Shown here in pieces: positions 11,401 to 23,250 of a stretch of DNA of 64,000 bases; the first letter of the stretch is position 1, and each line of letters opens with the position of its first letter. Both the position numbers and the translations under genes were made by a program. The notes beneath the pieces were generated by a model, which did not search any database, was not told where the DNA came from, and worked only from the letters and a program-made list of their open reading frames with translations. The stretch is from Melanocharis versteri. Taxonomy: Eukaryota > Chordata > Aves > Passeriformes > Melanocharitidae. Location of the stretch: assembly GCA_013397845.1 (NCBI GenBank), contig VZTG01004479.1:1630748-1694747 (forward strand), given 5' to 3'.

Positions 11401-13929
11401 AAAAGCAGCTGCAGGGTCTTGTTTTTTTTTAAATTATTTTTTCAATTATTTTAGCCCTTTTCTACTGGAATTTGTCATTTTCATTTCGTAAGTGCTCATA
11501 TACTATCAAACTTTTTTCCCGTTCTGAACACCCTCGGTGTATCTATTTCTCTACCTTTTGTAGAACCATTTCCTCTAATATCAACAGCTTTTATATACTA
11601 TACTACTTTCTGACTGCAGCTCATTTGTTGAAATTTCCAGTATATCTTCTAGAATATACTGATAATTTTAACCTTTTTTTTTTATGTGAAGGGATACTAG
11701 CTTATCACAAATTGTCATAAATTCAAAAGTACAATGTGCTGTAGTGGGAAAGTTGAAAGCATCCAATATGTACTCTTCTTTCATTTTTCTGATCATCTCT
11801 ATTTAGTTCTGTTAGCACTTTCTCAGAACAGAAAGAAGTCCATTTAGAAATGATTGGATCACCTGTTTTGTCCTCAACGAAATGATATTCATTCACCTAT
11901 TAATAGTCCCTTGTTTCCTATCCAGAGTTCACCAAGAAATAACTGTTTCTACTTAAAAAAAACCACTAAAACTCCCAGAATAATGTGAAATAAAAAAGTG
12001 CAATTAAATATCTCTTACTGTAAAATGTCACAGGTTTTTGATGAGATCAGATTTTTTTTAAAAAGACAGGAAAGGAACAATTAAAAAATTGTCAATTGAT
12101 TAAATTACTACAGCCATTTCCTTGGGAAGATGATGTGCTTTCTCAGGTTATAGCTCTATACAAGAGTGTCTAATACAGACCAATAATTTTGACATATTTT
12201 ATTTTGAGGCATATTTTTACTCTCTTCATTAATTTGCAAGATCTTTATTTTTTCAGAACAGGAAAGGTAACTCTCCAGACAAAGTGGACTTCTTCCAAGC
12301 TCTGGAAGGAAATGGAACAAATATTTTTTTAATCTGAAAAAAAAGACACCTAACTTCTGTAAAATTTGGAAGGGGGTAGTGTGTCTTGGTGTTCTTTAGG
12401 TGAAAGAAGAGCTGCAATTGAAGTTTTCTGAAGTGTGGTTTAGAGATGGATCATTTTCCCTTCAGTTCTCACTGATGTTTCTCAGTGAGGAAACCAGCTC
12501 CCTGTCCAAAGCTGGTTTTCCTATTCTGTACAAGGTTATGGTCTAAATGATACATTTTATTTTTGGAAATAAGAAATGAAATGCAAATGTTCCTCCTGTT
12601 ATATCTTTTTATTAGTGCATACAGTTCCTGAAGTCAGGAATGGACACTTTCCTGTTTATATAGCTTTGTGGTAGTGTTTGTATATGAGACAAATGGACTA
12701 AGATGTAAAAAATTATCCTGTCAACTTGAAAATATCAGCGTGATCAAGCGACCAGTCTTTTCCAAAATTATGAATCATGGCATAGAATTAAAATTTCTTA
12801 CAATAATGAAGTACAGCTATTTGTGATATGTGATATATCTATCTATATAAATAAAATATTTGGATTAAATCTTCATTTTCTTTTTCTCTTATTTTTCATA
12901 GAATACACTTTAGAATTGTTTTAAGACTTTTTCTTATCAAATGAAGTTTGAGAACTGTTGTTCCAAAGAAAGATTCAAAAGAAGAAAAAGATATCTCCTG
13001 TAATGTGAGGACTTCAGGTGCAATGAGATTTAGGAATAGTGGCAGATTATCTGACACTCACAGGAAAGTTGTACATTGTAACACCAACTGGATCGCTATT
13101 TTATTCTGTTTTCCCACATTTTGAACACCTAACAATTTTCTGCCTGAGACTTGTTAGATCTAGTTATTCGTAGCCTTTTTTAATTGATGAGTCCGAAACT
13201 AGCTTCAGAATTTTGTCATAGCTGTATCACCTGCTTAAAACTGTATTTCTATTGGATTAGATTTCTGTGAAAAGCTTTTTTTACTTCTTCCTGCTTTCCA
13301 GTGGGAGATATTCCAAGGTTCAATTTGTTTGTTATTCAGCAGTATATTTATTCTTCAGCACTTGGCTTTTGGTTTTCTGCTCCAGCATTTGCAGACCTTT
13401 AACGCATCTACCCATGGTTCCCTCACAGTTTGGCTTTCATTGGTTTTTGATATAATTCTGCTTACTCTGTGAGTATCTTACCCAGCATGTAGGTTTACGA
13501 CTACTGAGGACAGAACATATTTCTCAAAAGAAGGATGACAAAAATAAGTCTACATATACCTGGCTAATTAAACACTGGTCCTAAGACAGCTGTGTAAGGA
13601 TTATACTTCCTACTTTTACTCTGAAAGTGCATTGATTTCCCGAAACTTTAATAAAACTGCTTTGTGCATTAGTTGTTTGGAGTTTTTTGCAATCCTACTA
13701 GAAGGTTGCCTCCCTTACTCAACTGGTGATGTTCCCAGTAGCTGCTGGGTGTCACACTGCTCACTGCCTGCATGTGGTTGCCTGCCTCATCTTTGCATCT
13801 TGCTACAAGAGCGAGACTGATGAACTGACCATAAACCCCATTCCCTGCCTGCATGTGCTGCTGGGGCAGGAGGTAGAGCTGGGAAGGTGGGAGAAGTGTG
13901 GGGGGGGAAGGTGTTTTTTAAGGGCTTAT
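8453..13929. other. AT-rich unique sequence, no gene
   Basis: About 5.5 kb with no recognisable exon or RNA gene. It holds an A14 run (9170-9183), a G-run near 9520, and an ACT trinucleotide run at about 10391-10406 followed by an ACC/AAC-rich stretch. The longest frame (9708-10061, plus) has no family signature and looks like chance. Confidence 0.6.
10391..10430 (+). repeat. Trinucleotide repeat (ACT)n followed by ACC/AAC-rich stretch
   Basis: Five perfect ACT units are followed after a short spacer by ccaccaccagcaacaacaa. This is a short compound microsatellite with no sign of function. Confidence 0.8.
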
Positions 13930-14155
13930 TTTGTTTCTAATTATCCTGCTCTGATTTCTTTAGTAATAAATTTACTTTACATCTTGAAGTCAATCCTGTT
14001 TTGCCCTTGATGGTATTTACTGAGTGATCTCTCATGGTCCTTATCTCAACTCATGAGCCCTTTGTGAAATTTTTTCTCCTCTCTCCAGCTGCAGAGATGA
14101 GTGAGTGAGTGGCTTTCATGGGTGCCTGGCATCCAGCCACTGTCAACCCACAACA
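13930..14155 (+). mobile_element. Fragment of an avian ERVL-type LTR (3' end)
   Basis: The segment follows, in order, several blocks I associate with the 3' half of a common bird LTR: agtaataaattta (polyadenylation area), gagtgatctctcatggtcct, ttatctcaactcatgagcc, a CT-rich stretch, ccagctgcagagatgagtga, then gtgcctggcatccagcca and a terminal gtcaacccacaaca ending in CA at 14155. The order and spacing agree although the bases are diverged, so this is an old, 5'-truncated LTR. No internal retroviral sequence is attached. The family assignment is from memory, and the left boundary is approximate. Confidence 0.55.
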
Positions 14156-15893
14156 TCCCAGTAGGAATATTCTCCTGGTGGTACGTTTTGCAGCGTAATC
14201 TGTGCCAGTCATGCCTCATACAGATGACCCCCCCGCCCCAATCAGGAAGAGTGAAATATTCAAAGGCAGTTTAAACTTTGCATTTCACATAAACATCAAT
14301 CAGCCTGTGGCCTTGGAGTGCACTAGTTACAGTTTGGCCGGGTGGCAGGGTCTGTGTTCAAGGGAAACAGAGCAAATCTGTGGAGAAATGGAAACACTTT
14401 TGAAAGTCTTATTCACTGTAGATGAGATTGTTATACAGGAATGAGTAATTTTTAGCTAAGTGTATTAGGTCTCCCAAGTGATTTGCATGTATAATCAAAT
14501 GAAAAGACCTCTGAAATATTGAAACTCTAGATGAGAAAAGTGAAATTCTATTAAGAAAGAAAGAACCTCTGCATTTATAGCACATTCAGAGAACATATCA
14601 GAGTATAAATTTAATGCAATACAGCAATGCTCATCTTACTTTAAAGGTAATTATATAGAAAAAGGGGCATTTAAAATGTATAAGTAGAGGCTTTTTTTTG
14701 CACTCATACAGCATATAATTAAAAAAGTTCTTTAAAGCTATTCATAAAAGAAAGTAATAAAGCACTTGTAAATAATGGCAGACTCATATTCTTTACAGTT
14801 AAATATCAATAATCAGAATGTCTTTTTTATACCTGGTTGTAAAACTACATTTTTGACATATTAACTAGAAGCAGGTATTACTAGTGTGACATTTCAATTT
14901 TCTGGAGATTTAGACATATTCATATAAAAAGGTTACAAAATGAAGAACTATAGCTATAGAAAGCTGGAATGCTTGCAAATTAAATCAATACTCTGCCTGC
15001 AAAACACAAAGCGATAACAGAAAAGTGAAGTTGCAGAACATTTCACAGCAGAATTAAAAGGTGTAGGTGTTGAGACCTTAAAATACTAAATCGTAGGTGC
15101 AGAAAAAGAGAACAAGAGAACTACAAAGGAAAGTATCAAAGCTTGTAGTATTGTATAGATCAATTAATAATGATTTGTTTTGCAGCAATTTCTGAATCCT
15201 CAGAAGATACCTTTGAAAAACAAATCCAGATTTCTCCAATGCTCGTGTGTTACACAGTGTTTTAGAAGCAAACACTTCTCAGAAATACGGGGGAAAGGGA
15301 AAATATGAAGTTAAAGAACAAATGCAGAAAAAAATAATAAAGGAAAAGAGATTAGATCATAAGTGATTGTGAGTTAATTTTGGGTTGATTTTATTTCTTT
15401 TTTCTTCTTCCTCACCACAGTCTTTGAGAACCTTTCTTGCAGAGCAGATCTCTGTTCTGGCACATGCCATCTTGAATAGCCAGAATGCAGGGTGGTCCCG
15501 ATAGATTATCCTGTGTTTGACCTTGCAGGGGTGTACAGCTGGCTACAATAAAAGTCCTACCACAGCAATAGGGGCTGGACTAGATTGAGTATTTGAAATT
15601 AGTTAGGATTAAACTTTTCCCCCTCTGATCTGACTGCATTTAAATTTCAATGCTTAGGAACATCTCAGATTTTTTAGATGTTTGCTGCTGCCCATGGAAA
15701 GACAGGGTACTTTGCCAGCTTGTAGTAAGAAGTGAGAAAAAAAATCAATACTTTGCTGAAATTAAGCTCCAGCTGCCATTGCTACATTTCAGGCACTGCA
15801 CCTTTATAATCACAGTCTATGTTGCACCTAGCCTTGGATATTCACTGGTTTATTTTCCACAAAATAAGTTAAATATATAAATTCTTATTAAAA
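14156..15893. other. AT-rich unique sequence, no gene
   Basis: About 14,460-15,300 is very AT-rich with scattered A-runs. Short frames on both strands have no recognisable content. No transposon is recognised between the LTR fragment on the left and the solo LTR on the right. Confidence 0.6.
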
Positions 15894-16493
15894 TGTCATG
15901 GTTTTACCCCAGGTGTCAACCAAGTCCCAGGGAGCTCTAGCTCACTCCATCACCGGTGTAATGGGGGAGGGAATAGGAAAAGTGAGAAAACTTGTGGGTT
16001 GAGATAAAGATGGTTTTATAGGTAAAGTAAAAGCTGTGCATGCAAGCCAAACAAAACAAGGAATTAACTCACTGCTTCTCGAGTGCAGGCAGATGTTCAG
16101 CCATCTCCAGGAAAGCAGGGCATTCTCATGTGTAACTGTTACCTGGGAAGAAAAATGCCATCACTCAGAATGTCCCCCCCCCGCCCCTTTCTTCTTCTCC
16201 CCCCAGCTTTATGTGCTCAGCATGATGCCATATGGCACGGGATATCCCTGTGGTCAGATGGAACCAGCTCTCTGGCTGTGCCTCCTCTCAACGTCTTGAG
16301 CACCCCCAGCCTGCTTGCTGGCAGGGTGGGATGAGAAGCAGAAAAGGCCTTGGCTCTGTGAAAGCGCCCCTCAGCTGTAGCAAAAACTTCTCTATATTAT
16401 CAACCCTGTGTTCAGCACAAATCCAAAAAACCCCACAGCACTGTACCAGCCACTGAGATGAAAATGAACTGTGTCCCATTCAAAACCAGGACA
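15894..16493 (-). mobile_element. Full-length solo LTR of an avian endogenous retrovirus
   Basis: The plus strand runs from tgtcatggttttaccccag to aaaaccaggaca, which read on the minus strand is the TGTCCTGG...GACA layout of a widespread neoavian ERV LTR. Internal landmarks agree: aacttgtgggttgagataa, catgatgccatatgg, atatccctgtgg and cttgctggcagggtgggatgagaagc. It is about 600 bp, with no internal viral genes on either side, so it is a solo LTR left by LTR-LTR recombination. The flanks are taaaa (left) and tagaa (right), a 5-bp target duplication with one mismatch, which fits ERVL-like integration. A C-run near 16186-16200 is an internal expansion. Several short frames inside it are not genes. 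Confidence 0.82.
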
Positions 16494-16744
16494 TAGAATG
16501 ATTAAAAATATTTTAAAAGATAATCTTGATTTTATATTAAAAATATGAATGTTTTGCCTGCATGAACTAGATGTTCAATGTCAAAGAATATATTACCATA
16601 GGTAAAGTTTTCCAAAGGCATTGTTTTCCTGTTAAAACAACTAAAATTTCTTCCTCATATTTTTAGCTAAATGATAATTATATCTGAACAGTCTTCTATA
16701 TTGCATTTAAGACACTGTATACGCAGAATCAAGATATTGCACAG

Positions 16745-16780
16745 ATAGATACATTTATATCTACATAAAAATGTATCTAT
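16745..16780. repeat. Perfect 12-bp inverted repeat (AT-rich hairpin)
   Basis: The left arm atagatacattt (16745-16756) and right arm aaatgtatctat (16769-16780) are exact reverse complements around a 12-base loop, inside a GATA/TATC-like microsatellite area. It is probably a by-product of the microsatellite rather than an RNA gene. Confidence 0.7.
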
Positions 16781-19700
16781 TTATTTATCTATACATATAT
16801 ACATGCACACATATGCATGAATACTTTTCAAGGTGCATTAAAACAAAGTAATTAAAAATTTTTTTGCTATCCAGATTTATTTTATGACAAAAGAAGCACT
16901 GGTTCTTATGAGTGTTAACAAGCACTTTTGAAAGGCAAAAGACAAATTCCCTTCACTCTTCCAGATTTTCAGAGCTGGACCAGAGATAGGCTAGATCAGA
17001 ATGTGTCTTCCAGATACTCCTCTCTGACTTTCTTGACCATGGAGGAAGACCAGATTAAGTGTAGCTATGTCCAAAGTGTGGGTGGACATTGTGAGATGCC
17101 CCAAGGTCTTGGTCTTTCACTTGTACAGTCTAGTGACCTGGGTGGATGTCACTGTGTTTCCCTGCTGTCTGCATGCTCACTTTGCCCTTCCAGGCAAATC
17201 CAGGAACAAGGGGAATGAATGTAGGTGAAACCTGGGGGGCTTCCTGCCACACACAATGTTGGTGCAACCATGCCTGACAGTCTAGACACTTCCCAAATTC
17301 CCCTAAGAACCCCCACATAGAAACTTAAAATTATATGGAATCAATCTAGCCTTTAGTCTTTTAATACAGAGATTAAAGTAATTGCTCTTACGTTGATTTT
17401 GTATGGGGTTCTTTGAGTTCTTTCCTGTATGCACCTCAAAATGATTTTCCTCATGCAAGATGCCCATCCTAAGATGAGAGAAATGTCCTCTGCCTGTATG
17501 TGGTTCAAATTCACAATATTGCTCCTTCAGATCACCCAGTGTGTCATTGCCTATGCTGAGAAGGGTGGAAAATGAGCAGTCAGTCAGTAACCATGGACTG
17601 GCAAGAAATTTAAAGAAACATTTTATCGAGGTTTTGGAACTTAAACTTCTGGATCAATGTGGCATCAGCACTAGAAAATCCTTCCCTGTGGCAAAATCTG
17701 CTGGTACATCTGATTCCTCTTTTTCCTTCATTTCCATGCTGGAATGAAGAAAACTGAAACAAATGAACAAATTTCATTTTGATGCCAAAGTAGCATCCCT
17801 GCAGTGTGGGGAGGATCTGAAAAAGCAGAAATCTGGTCTATGGTGAGGAGATTCAGACTTCTCTAACACTCAACTTGATCAGACTTCTGAGCTGAAATTC
17901 CCTTGTGCTTGCTAATGATGAGAAACTAAGTGAATACAAGTCAGGTGAGTGAAGTGTAAGTGCTACATGAATACAAACAACATGCAAACTAAACTCTTCG
18001 AACTTATAAGTTAAAGAATACCTGTGTGGTGAAGCTGTTCCTGTTTTTTTGTCTCATCTTTTTTAAAAAAAATTTAAGGATATCAAACATATTTGGAATT
18101 GCTGTAATAACTGCGATTACACAACAAAAATGCAGACCTATTTCAAAGACATCACTACTACTTTATGAATCCAAGCATGATGGTGAGATATGGGATTATT
18201 GAACTGGCAACGCAATGATTAGTCCTCTTTTTATTTTCCATTCCAAAGAGTAATTTATTCATGGGATGGGAATCTCTGTCTGCATTTTGAAATCAAACCT
18301 TAAAAATGTGAAGCAAACTGCTTATGTTGATATTCATGATGCGGGAATTGAAAGCGGTTTGTTCTTTCAGTCTCCTAAAAGTTGAATTTAATATTTTATT
18401 AAACCTTCCATAGTGATTCCCTTGTTTGAATAGTGAACAAACATTAAAGAAAAATGACATAGACAATCTTAAGTCCAAAAGCTGAAGGAAGTATGTGCAC
18501 AAGTAAAATACGGAAAAAAAAATTAAGACATTTAAATAATAGAAAATTCATCAGCCGCCATTTCTCTACTATAAAAGAAATAGAACTCTACTTACATTAA
18601 CGATAATTCCCTAGTGTGACTCTGGAAATCTTGTTCTTTTCACTGTACTTGGATGTAAAGCTCTTTAAGAAAGTAACTTACCACTTCACTGTTGTGCAGT
18701 ATGACACTGTTTCTACAAAAATCACCATTTTAGTAACTTGTTCCAGGAGAAATCCAATGAGCTAAACATCTTGAGTTACTCATTTTTACCCCTTCCACCA
18801 CTGTGACAAGTGTTTCTTGAACCTTGCTTAAAAGTTCTCTCATCCTTGCAGGGCACCTGGAAGCTTACCAAATTCAGGCTATTTTGAGCTGTGAGTGGGT
18901 GGGAGATAGTCAAATGAGGATTGGATTATCATGTTTGATGGATTATTGTGATGGTAAGAAGGACCCAGCTAATCAGAGCATAACTACTGGCCTGGGCTGA
19001 GGTGAAAAGGCAAATGTGGTTTTATCAAAATATTATCAGTGGCAGCATAGAAGTAACTGGGCAAATTATAAGAAGTGATGTGTTTAAGCACAGGGAAGGG
19101 ACACCAGCAGGATTAAAGAAATGGAGTAAATGCTGGACACTAATGGATAAAATAAAATAATGCAGTGTGTGTATCAATAAGAAAACTGGGGAGTGACTTT
19201 TAGTGTGAATAACTTCATAGAGTGAAGGGAAATCTGAGAAAGGAATGGCAAAATCAGTGATTAGAAGCTGAAGTCAAATTCAATTCAGAAAGGAGAAGAT
19301 ATAGTTAATGGGAAGAATGATTCATGCAAATTGTTGCAGGGAGTTGTCTAATCACAAAAGTAATTACCTTAATGCAAATTTACCATTATTGGACTGTGAG
19401 GTATGAAAGAACCCATCGAGTGACCCATTGGTCTTTTTTGATGGTAAACTCTACCAATATACTACAAAATAAAATAAACATCTTTGCTGTTCTTTTCAAG
19501 TCCCTTATCTGAAAGTTCAGGGGAGGCTATTAAAATACAGAATTTATTCTTATTCTGGGTATTTTTCTAAATGTTTCAGGAATGAAAAACTTCTACCCAT
19601 AAATATGATAGGTCATATTCAGGCTTCATAACTGGTACTCTGCCAAGATCAAAGAAACTCAGGTGTTACTGCTTGCTGCTGTTTCAGAGTCAGTAATCTC

Positions 19701-20741
19701 AGGGAGATATCTGTAGTTTTGCTTATCTTTATGTGAAAGATATACACATATATATATGAAGTACAATATATTAATACAGATGATGGTTTAATACTAACAA
19801 TGCAAATGCATATAGTTAAACTAACCAAAGCTATTATGGAAATCAGTCAGAACTGCAAGTGTGGCAGAAAATATGCCTCTATAGAAGACACACAAGATTC
19901 TTTTGAATAACAGTGGATACGATGGTAATTGCAATAAGGGTACCTGCTTATCGTTAGAAAAATAACAGGCTTATTTTTAGAAGATCTGAAATGAAGGACT
20001 AAAATCTAGTACGAAATTTCATATCTTATAGAAGAAGAAGGATGAAGCAGGCAGTGTTTTTTGGGGGAAGGGATGCTGTTGTAGAGGCACGCCAAGAAAG
20101 AAGGAAACTGTCTTTCCTTAACAGTTGTAGGCAGAATTTGTACCAGAGCCATGATACTAAGGCTGAATCACTAGAGGATGTGTTTAAAACAGCTTGGTCT
20201 ATTCAAGTTTAGAAGAGCTGATGAACTGTAGTTTCAGTAGGGAGGAAAAAAAAAGATTAAAAAAAAAAAGAAGAACAGCAAAACTGTAGCAAGGCTAGGG
20301 CAAGAGGGCCATATGCTGACTTTCTGAGTAGCCGTTTATGTGATAGTAAAGGTAAGAAGCTTTTGCCACTTATTTTTTCCTACTCTTTTATTACATGTGC
20401 ATGTGGAAAGAAGGCAGAATGGTATTAAACTGACATCCTGCCCCAACTGCCAGAATGTCTTGTTATGGCTTCAAAGACTGGATTCACACAGCAGAAGGCA
20501 CTGTCTGCTTTACTCACTTGCACGCTAGTAAGGGCTTTTATACAGCCTGTGGGAAACCTGGGCTCAAATTCCTCTTCTGCTGTTGGAAGAAATGTAAGTC
20601 TTTTTCATTTCTGTGGCAAGAAGAAACTCAATTGCCAGACTGCAGGGTATTTTGAAATGGAGAACTTCTCAGTCTCTTCTGTTAGCTCTTTTTCACTTCA
20701 CATGTCATACTTAAATGTTCTTCGAGTTAGAACAAAAATAG

Positions 20742-21104
20742 CTATCTAGTTCCTTGAGCACCTGCCTGGAAGATGGAGAACCTGAGGTTTTCGGTGTTGT
20801 TTGACTTAATGATAGACACAAACAGGGTCTGTGTTAACTTGCTCTTACTCCTGCGCGTGTGAGCCTTGGTGCTCCTCTCACCAGGGCTGCTGTTCAAGGC
20901 TGCACCACTGATGTTCCCAAAGGAGGAACTTGTTGATGACACGCAAGAGTGAAACCACTTGATGGCATTCAAACTGCATCTCTGGCCAAAGAAAATTCCT
21001 GGTAAAGTTTGTTTTGCACATGTAGAACACACTTTGGACTCTGGTTTGCAAATGCCGGCTATATTTACTAGCTTCCCAGCTCTTGCATGTTCTTGCCTGT
21101 TCAT
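20742..21104 (-). other. Open reading frame of 120 codons, status unknown
   Basis: This minus-strand frame starts at an ATG at 21104 and runs to a stop at 20742. The product has a CxxC near residue 32 (CSTCAKQTLPG), a Ser-rich middle and a basic stretch (KAHTRRSKSK), then NNTENLRFS near its end. Composition is more even than most frames in this region. I recognise no family, signal peptide or membrane segment. It has no CpG-rich start or polyadenylation context that would argue for a gene. Chance open frame is the default. An internal exon of a larger minus-strand gene is the alternative. Confidence 0.15.
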
Positions 21105-21499
21105 TCCTTCTCCATCCTCTGACTCCTAATCTCTATACTTGACCAGAATTTTTTTGTGTTAAATTCCATCTTATTTTGATCACATCTGTATTATTATGTC
21201 TTCCTCAAAATGACCTGACTTTGTTTCTGTGATTGCTATTTGCAGTACAACTCTCCAGAAAACCAGCAGGCTCTAACATTATCATTGCTATTTTTGATAT
21301 ACACACCTCACATATTGATGGAAAGATCCAGGGGTGATTGCAAAAACAATATCTCTAATATACTGAGGTTTGTTTCACTTGTTTTTCCTTGAAGTAGTTA
21401 CCAATTCCTAGGGCGTAAAAAAGTTCATTACGAAAAATTTGAACCGACTATACCATTCTAATAAACTATTCCTGCTTCATCTTTCATTTTATGCAGAAA

Positions 21500-21830
21500 T
21501 CAAATTGCAGATCTTTGTCAGAAATGAGTTATCTCAGCAGGGTGCAGAACAATAATTATTCATGCCAGGACTGCGGTGATAGACATTACTCATAACGACT
21601 CAAATTAATCATACGGCATATGATTGATGATGAGTACATCAAATTGTGTGGTGTGGACACATGAGGACTGTGGATATTGCTAAACATGCCTTTGATCCAA
21701 AATCAGAGGTGACTTTTTGAGAGAGGTCAAATCATCTGACTGTTTTGTTTAGTCGTTAATATGGATTCACATAGCAAATAAAGGCAATCAAAGTCACTTC
21801 ATTTTCCACTGACAACTTTAAAATCTCCAA
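21500..21830. promoter_or_regulatory. Candidate enhancer-like block (motif cluster)
   Basis: Motifs typical of developmental enhancers are dense here: acaataattattcatg and aaattaatcat (homeodomain TAAT cores), tgattgatga (PBX/MEIS-like), ctttgatcc and atcaaag (TCF/LEF-like). No repeat signature or coding frame explains the block. AT-rich DNA often holds such words by chance, so this only nominates the segment for a conservation check. Confidence 0.2.
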
Positions 21831-22724
21831 AAGAAGAGTCTAGAAACATCACTGCTTTGCCATAGAATACTGCCAGTGAAACATGCTTGCATGCCAACAT
21901 AACGTTGTGGGCTTAAGATCTGTATATGGGTCTCAAGATTTTACAAGCGATTTCTCAAGTCAAAGGGAAAATAAAAAAATAAAGACAAAAGTAAAACTAA
22001 CTCCCCACTTCAGGATTATCTTGATTAGGTAGGAGAAGGATTTGAATTTCCCCCTTTTGAGGCTTTTTTTCCCTTAGCCACGTGTTGTTAGCTAATACTG
22101 AAGGGTCAGATTGATGCTTAGGTTTATCTGTCCTCACTGAAGCCCTATGTCTTCACATCGTCTCCATGGATTTTGAGTTTGCCACAGAATAAAGGCTTTT
22201 CGCTTAGAATTCCTTTCTTTTTCATGTCCTCTGCACACATGAGGAGAGTGTGAAAGTAATCTTGGCTCTCGCTCCTCAACATGGCAGTGAGCTGAGCTGA
22301 GCTGGCAGGGGTGGTAAATAATCTATACTATAGAGCACTTGCAGGTTACTTTCTTTCTGGAGCAAGTAGGCAGTTGAGGCTGAGAAAGGGGTTGGAACTC
22401 TCTGAGTCACAATCTCTTCCCTGGCTTGCTCTGGAGGTGCTATAACTACTTGCTGTCCCAGACATGGGCAATTGAACACAGGCTCAATTTGGCCCTCAAT
22501 AAAGAAGAAATCATGAGTCTGAGAAAAATTGTTCCATTTCATGAACCAATTTTCTCATGAGAAGACACAGCATATCCACAGAATTTCTGCAAACAGCATA
22601 GAAGACAGATGTATATTATCTGTGATGAGAGGAAATGGCTGAATTGCTTATTGCAAAAAAATTAGTTTCCTTGATGACTCATTATTTCAAAAATTGCCTG
22701 TCAACTTAATAAGCGGACTTTATT

Positions 22725-22865
22725 ATTATTATCATCGTTTATTATTTCTATTACAGTGGCACTCAGGGCCTGCAGTCAAAAACTGGGGTTTCATTGTGCT
22801 AAGCACCATGTACAAATAAAATCTCTGATGGTCTCTGCTGCAGGAACCTTACTATTTTAAGTCCC
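22725..22865 (+). repeat. Probable ancient interspersed repeat (sauropsid type)
   Basis: An attattattatt-rich start is followed by ttacagtggcactcaggg, then cattgtgctaagcacc, atgtacaaataaaatc and ggtctctgctgcaggaac. The same order (attacagtagcac..., cattgtgctaggc, gtacaaacac, ggtccctgc) occurs in an old repeat abundant in turtles and crocodilians. The copy is diverged. I do not give a family name because I cannot confirm it. Confidence 0.5.
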
Positions 22866-23208
22866 CAAATTGCAAAATTTTGAGCATTTTTTTTTATATC
22901 AAGTCTCTGGGTATGTATTTTAGCAAATAAACTATTGACAATTTTTTTCCCTTAAAGATTCTTTTCTTTTAAAGCAGATGAAATATCTGGAAAAGGTAAA
23001 ACCATTAAAAAGGATCTGAATTCCTGTTTGTCCTTAGCAGACAGTATCATATTAAAGTGCATGATGAGCTCTGATTAAGAAACTTGCACAACTAGTAAAA
23101 GTACTGCCATCAAATTCATTAGTTCCAAATCTTCAAGAGATACAGGAATGGATAGATTTTAAAATAATTAATTTAGGTTGTCAAAACACACATAGTCAGT
23201 ATGTGTAT

Positions 23209-23225
23209 GTATATATATATATATA
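23209..23225. repeat. TA dinucleotide run
   Basis: A perfect alternating AT stretch follows a TG/TA-rich lead-in. It sits about 25 bp from the 3' end of the minus-strand CR1 copy. Confidence 0.85.
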
Positions 23226-23250
23226 GGATATTTGGGTAAGTAATAAGTTC

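Larger units (their letters stand above)
16494..23250. other. AT-rich unique sequence, no gene
   Basis: About 6.8 kb with no convincing exon or RNA gene. It contains an AT-rich hairpin at 16745-16780, an enhancer-like AT-rich block at about 21,500-21,830, a probable ancient repeat at about 22,725-22,865 and a TA dinucleotide run at 23,209-23,225. Candidate frames such as 20,742-21,104 (minus) are listed separately or rejected. Confidence 0.6.

Noticed and set aside
15540..15600. ggggctggactagattgag considered as a CR1 relic
   Set aside because: Only a dozen bases resemble the CR1 'ggactagatgac' phrase, with no tail or body next to it.
16036..16479. Several 62-87 codon frames inside the 15.9-16.5 kb region
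   Set aside because: They lie within a solo LTR, which carries no protein-coding gene.
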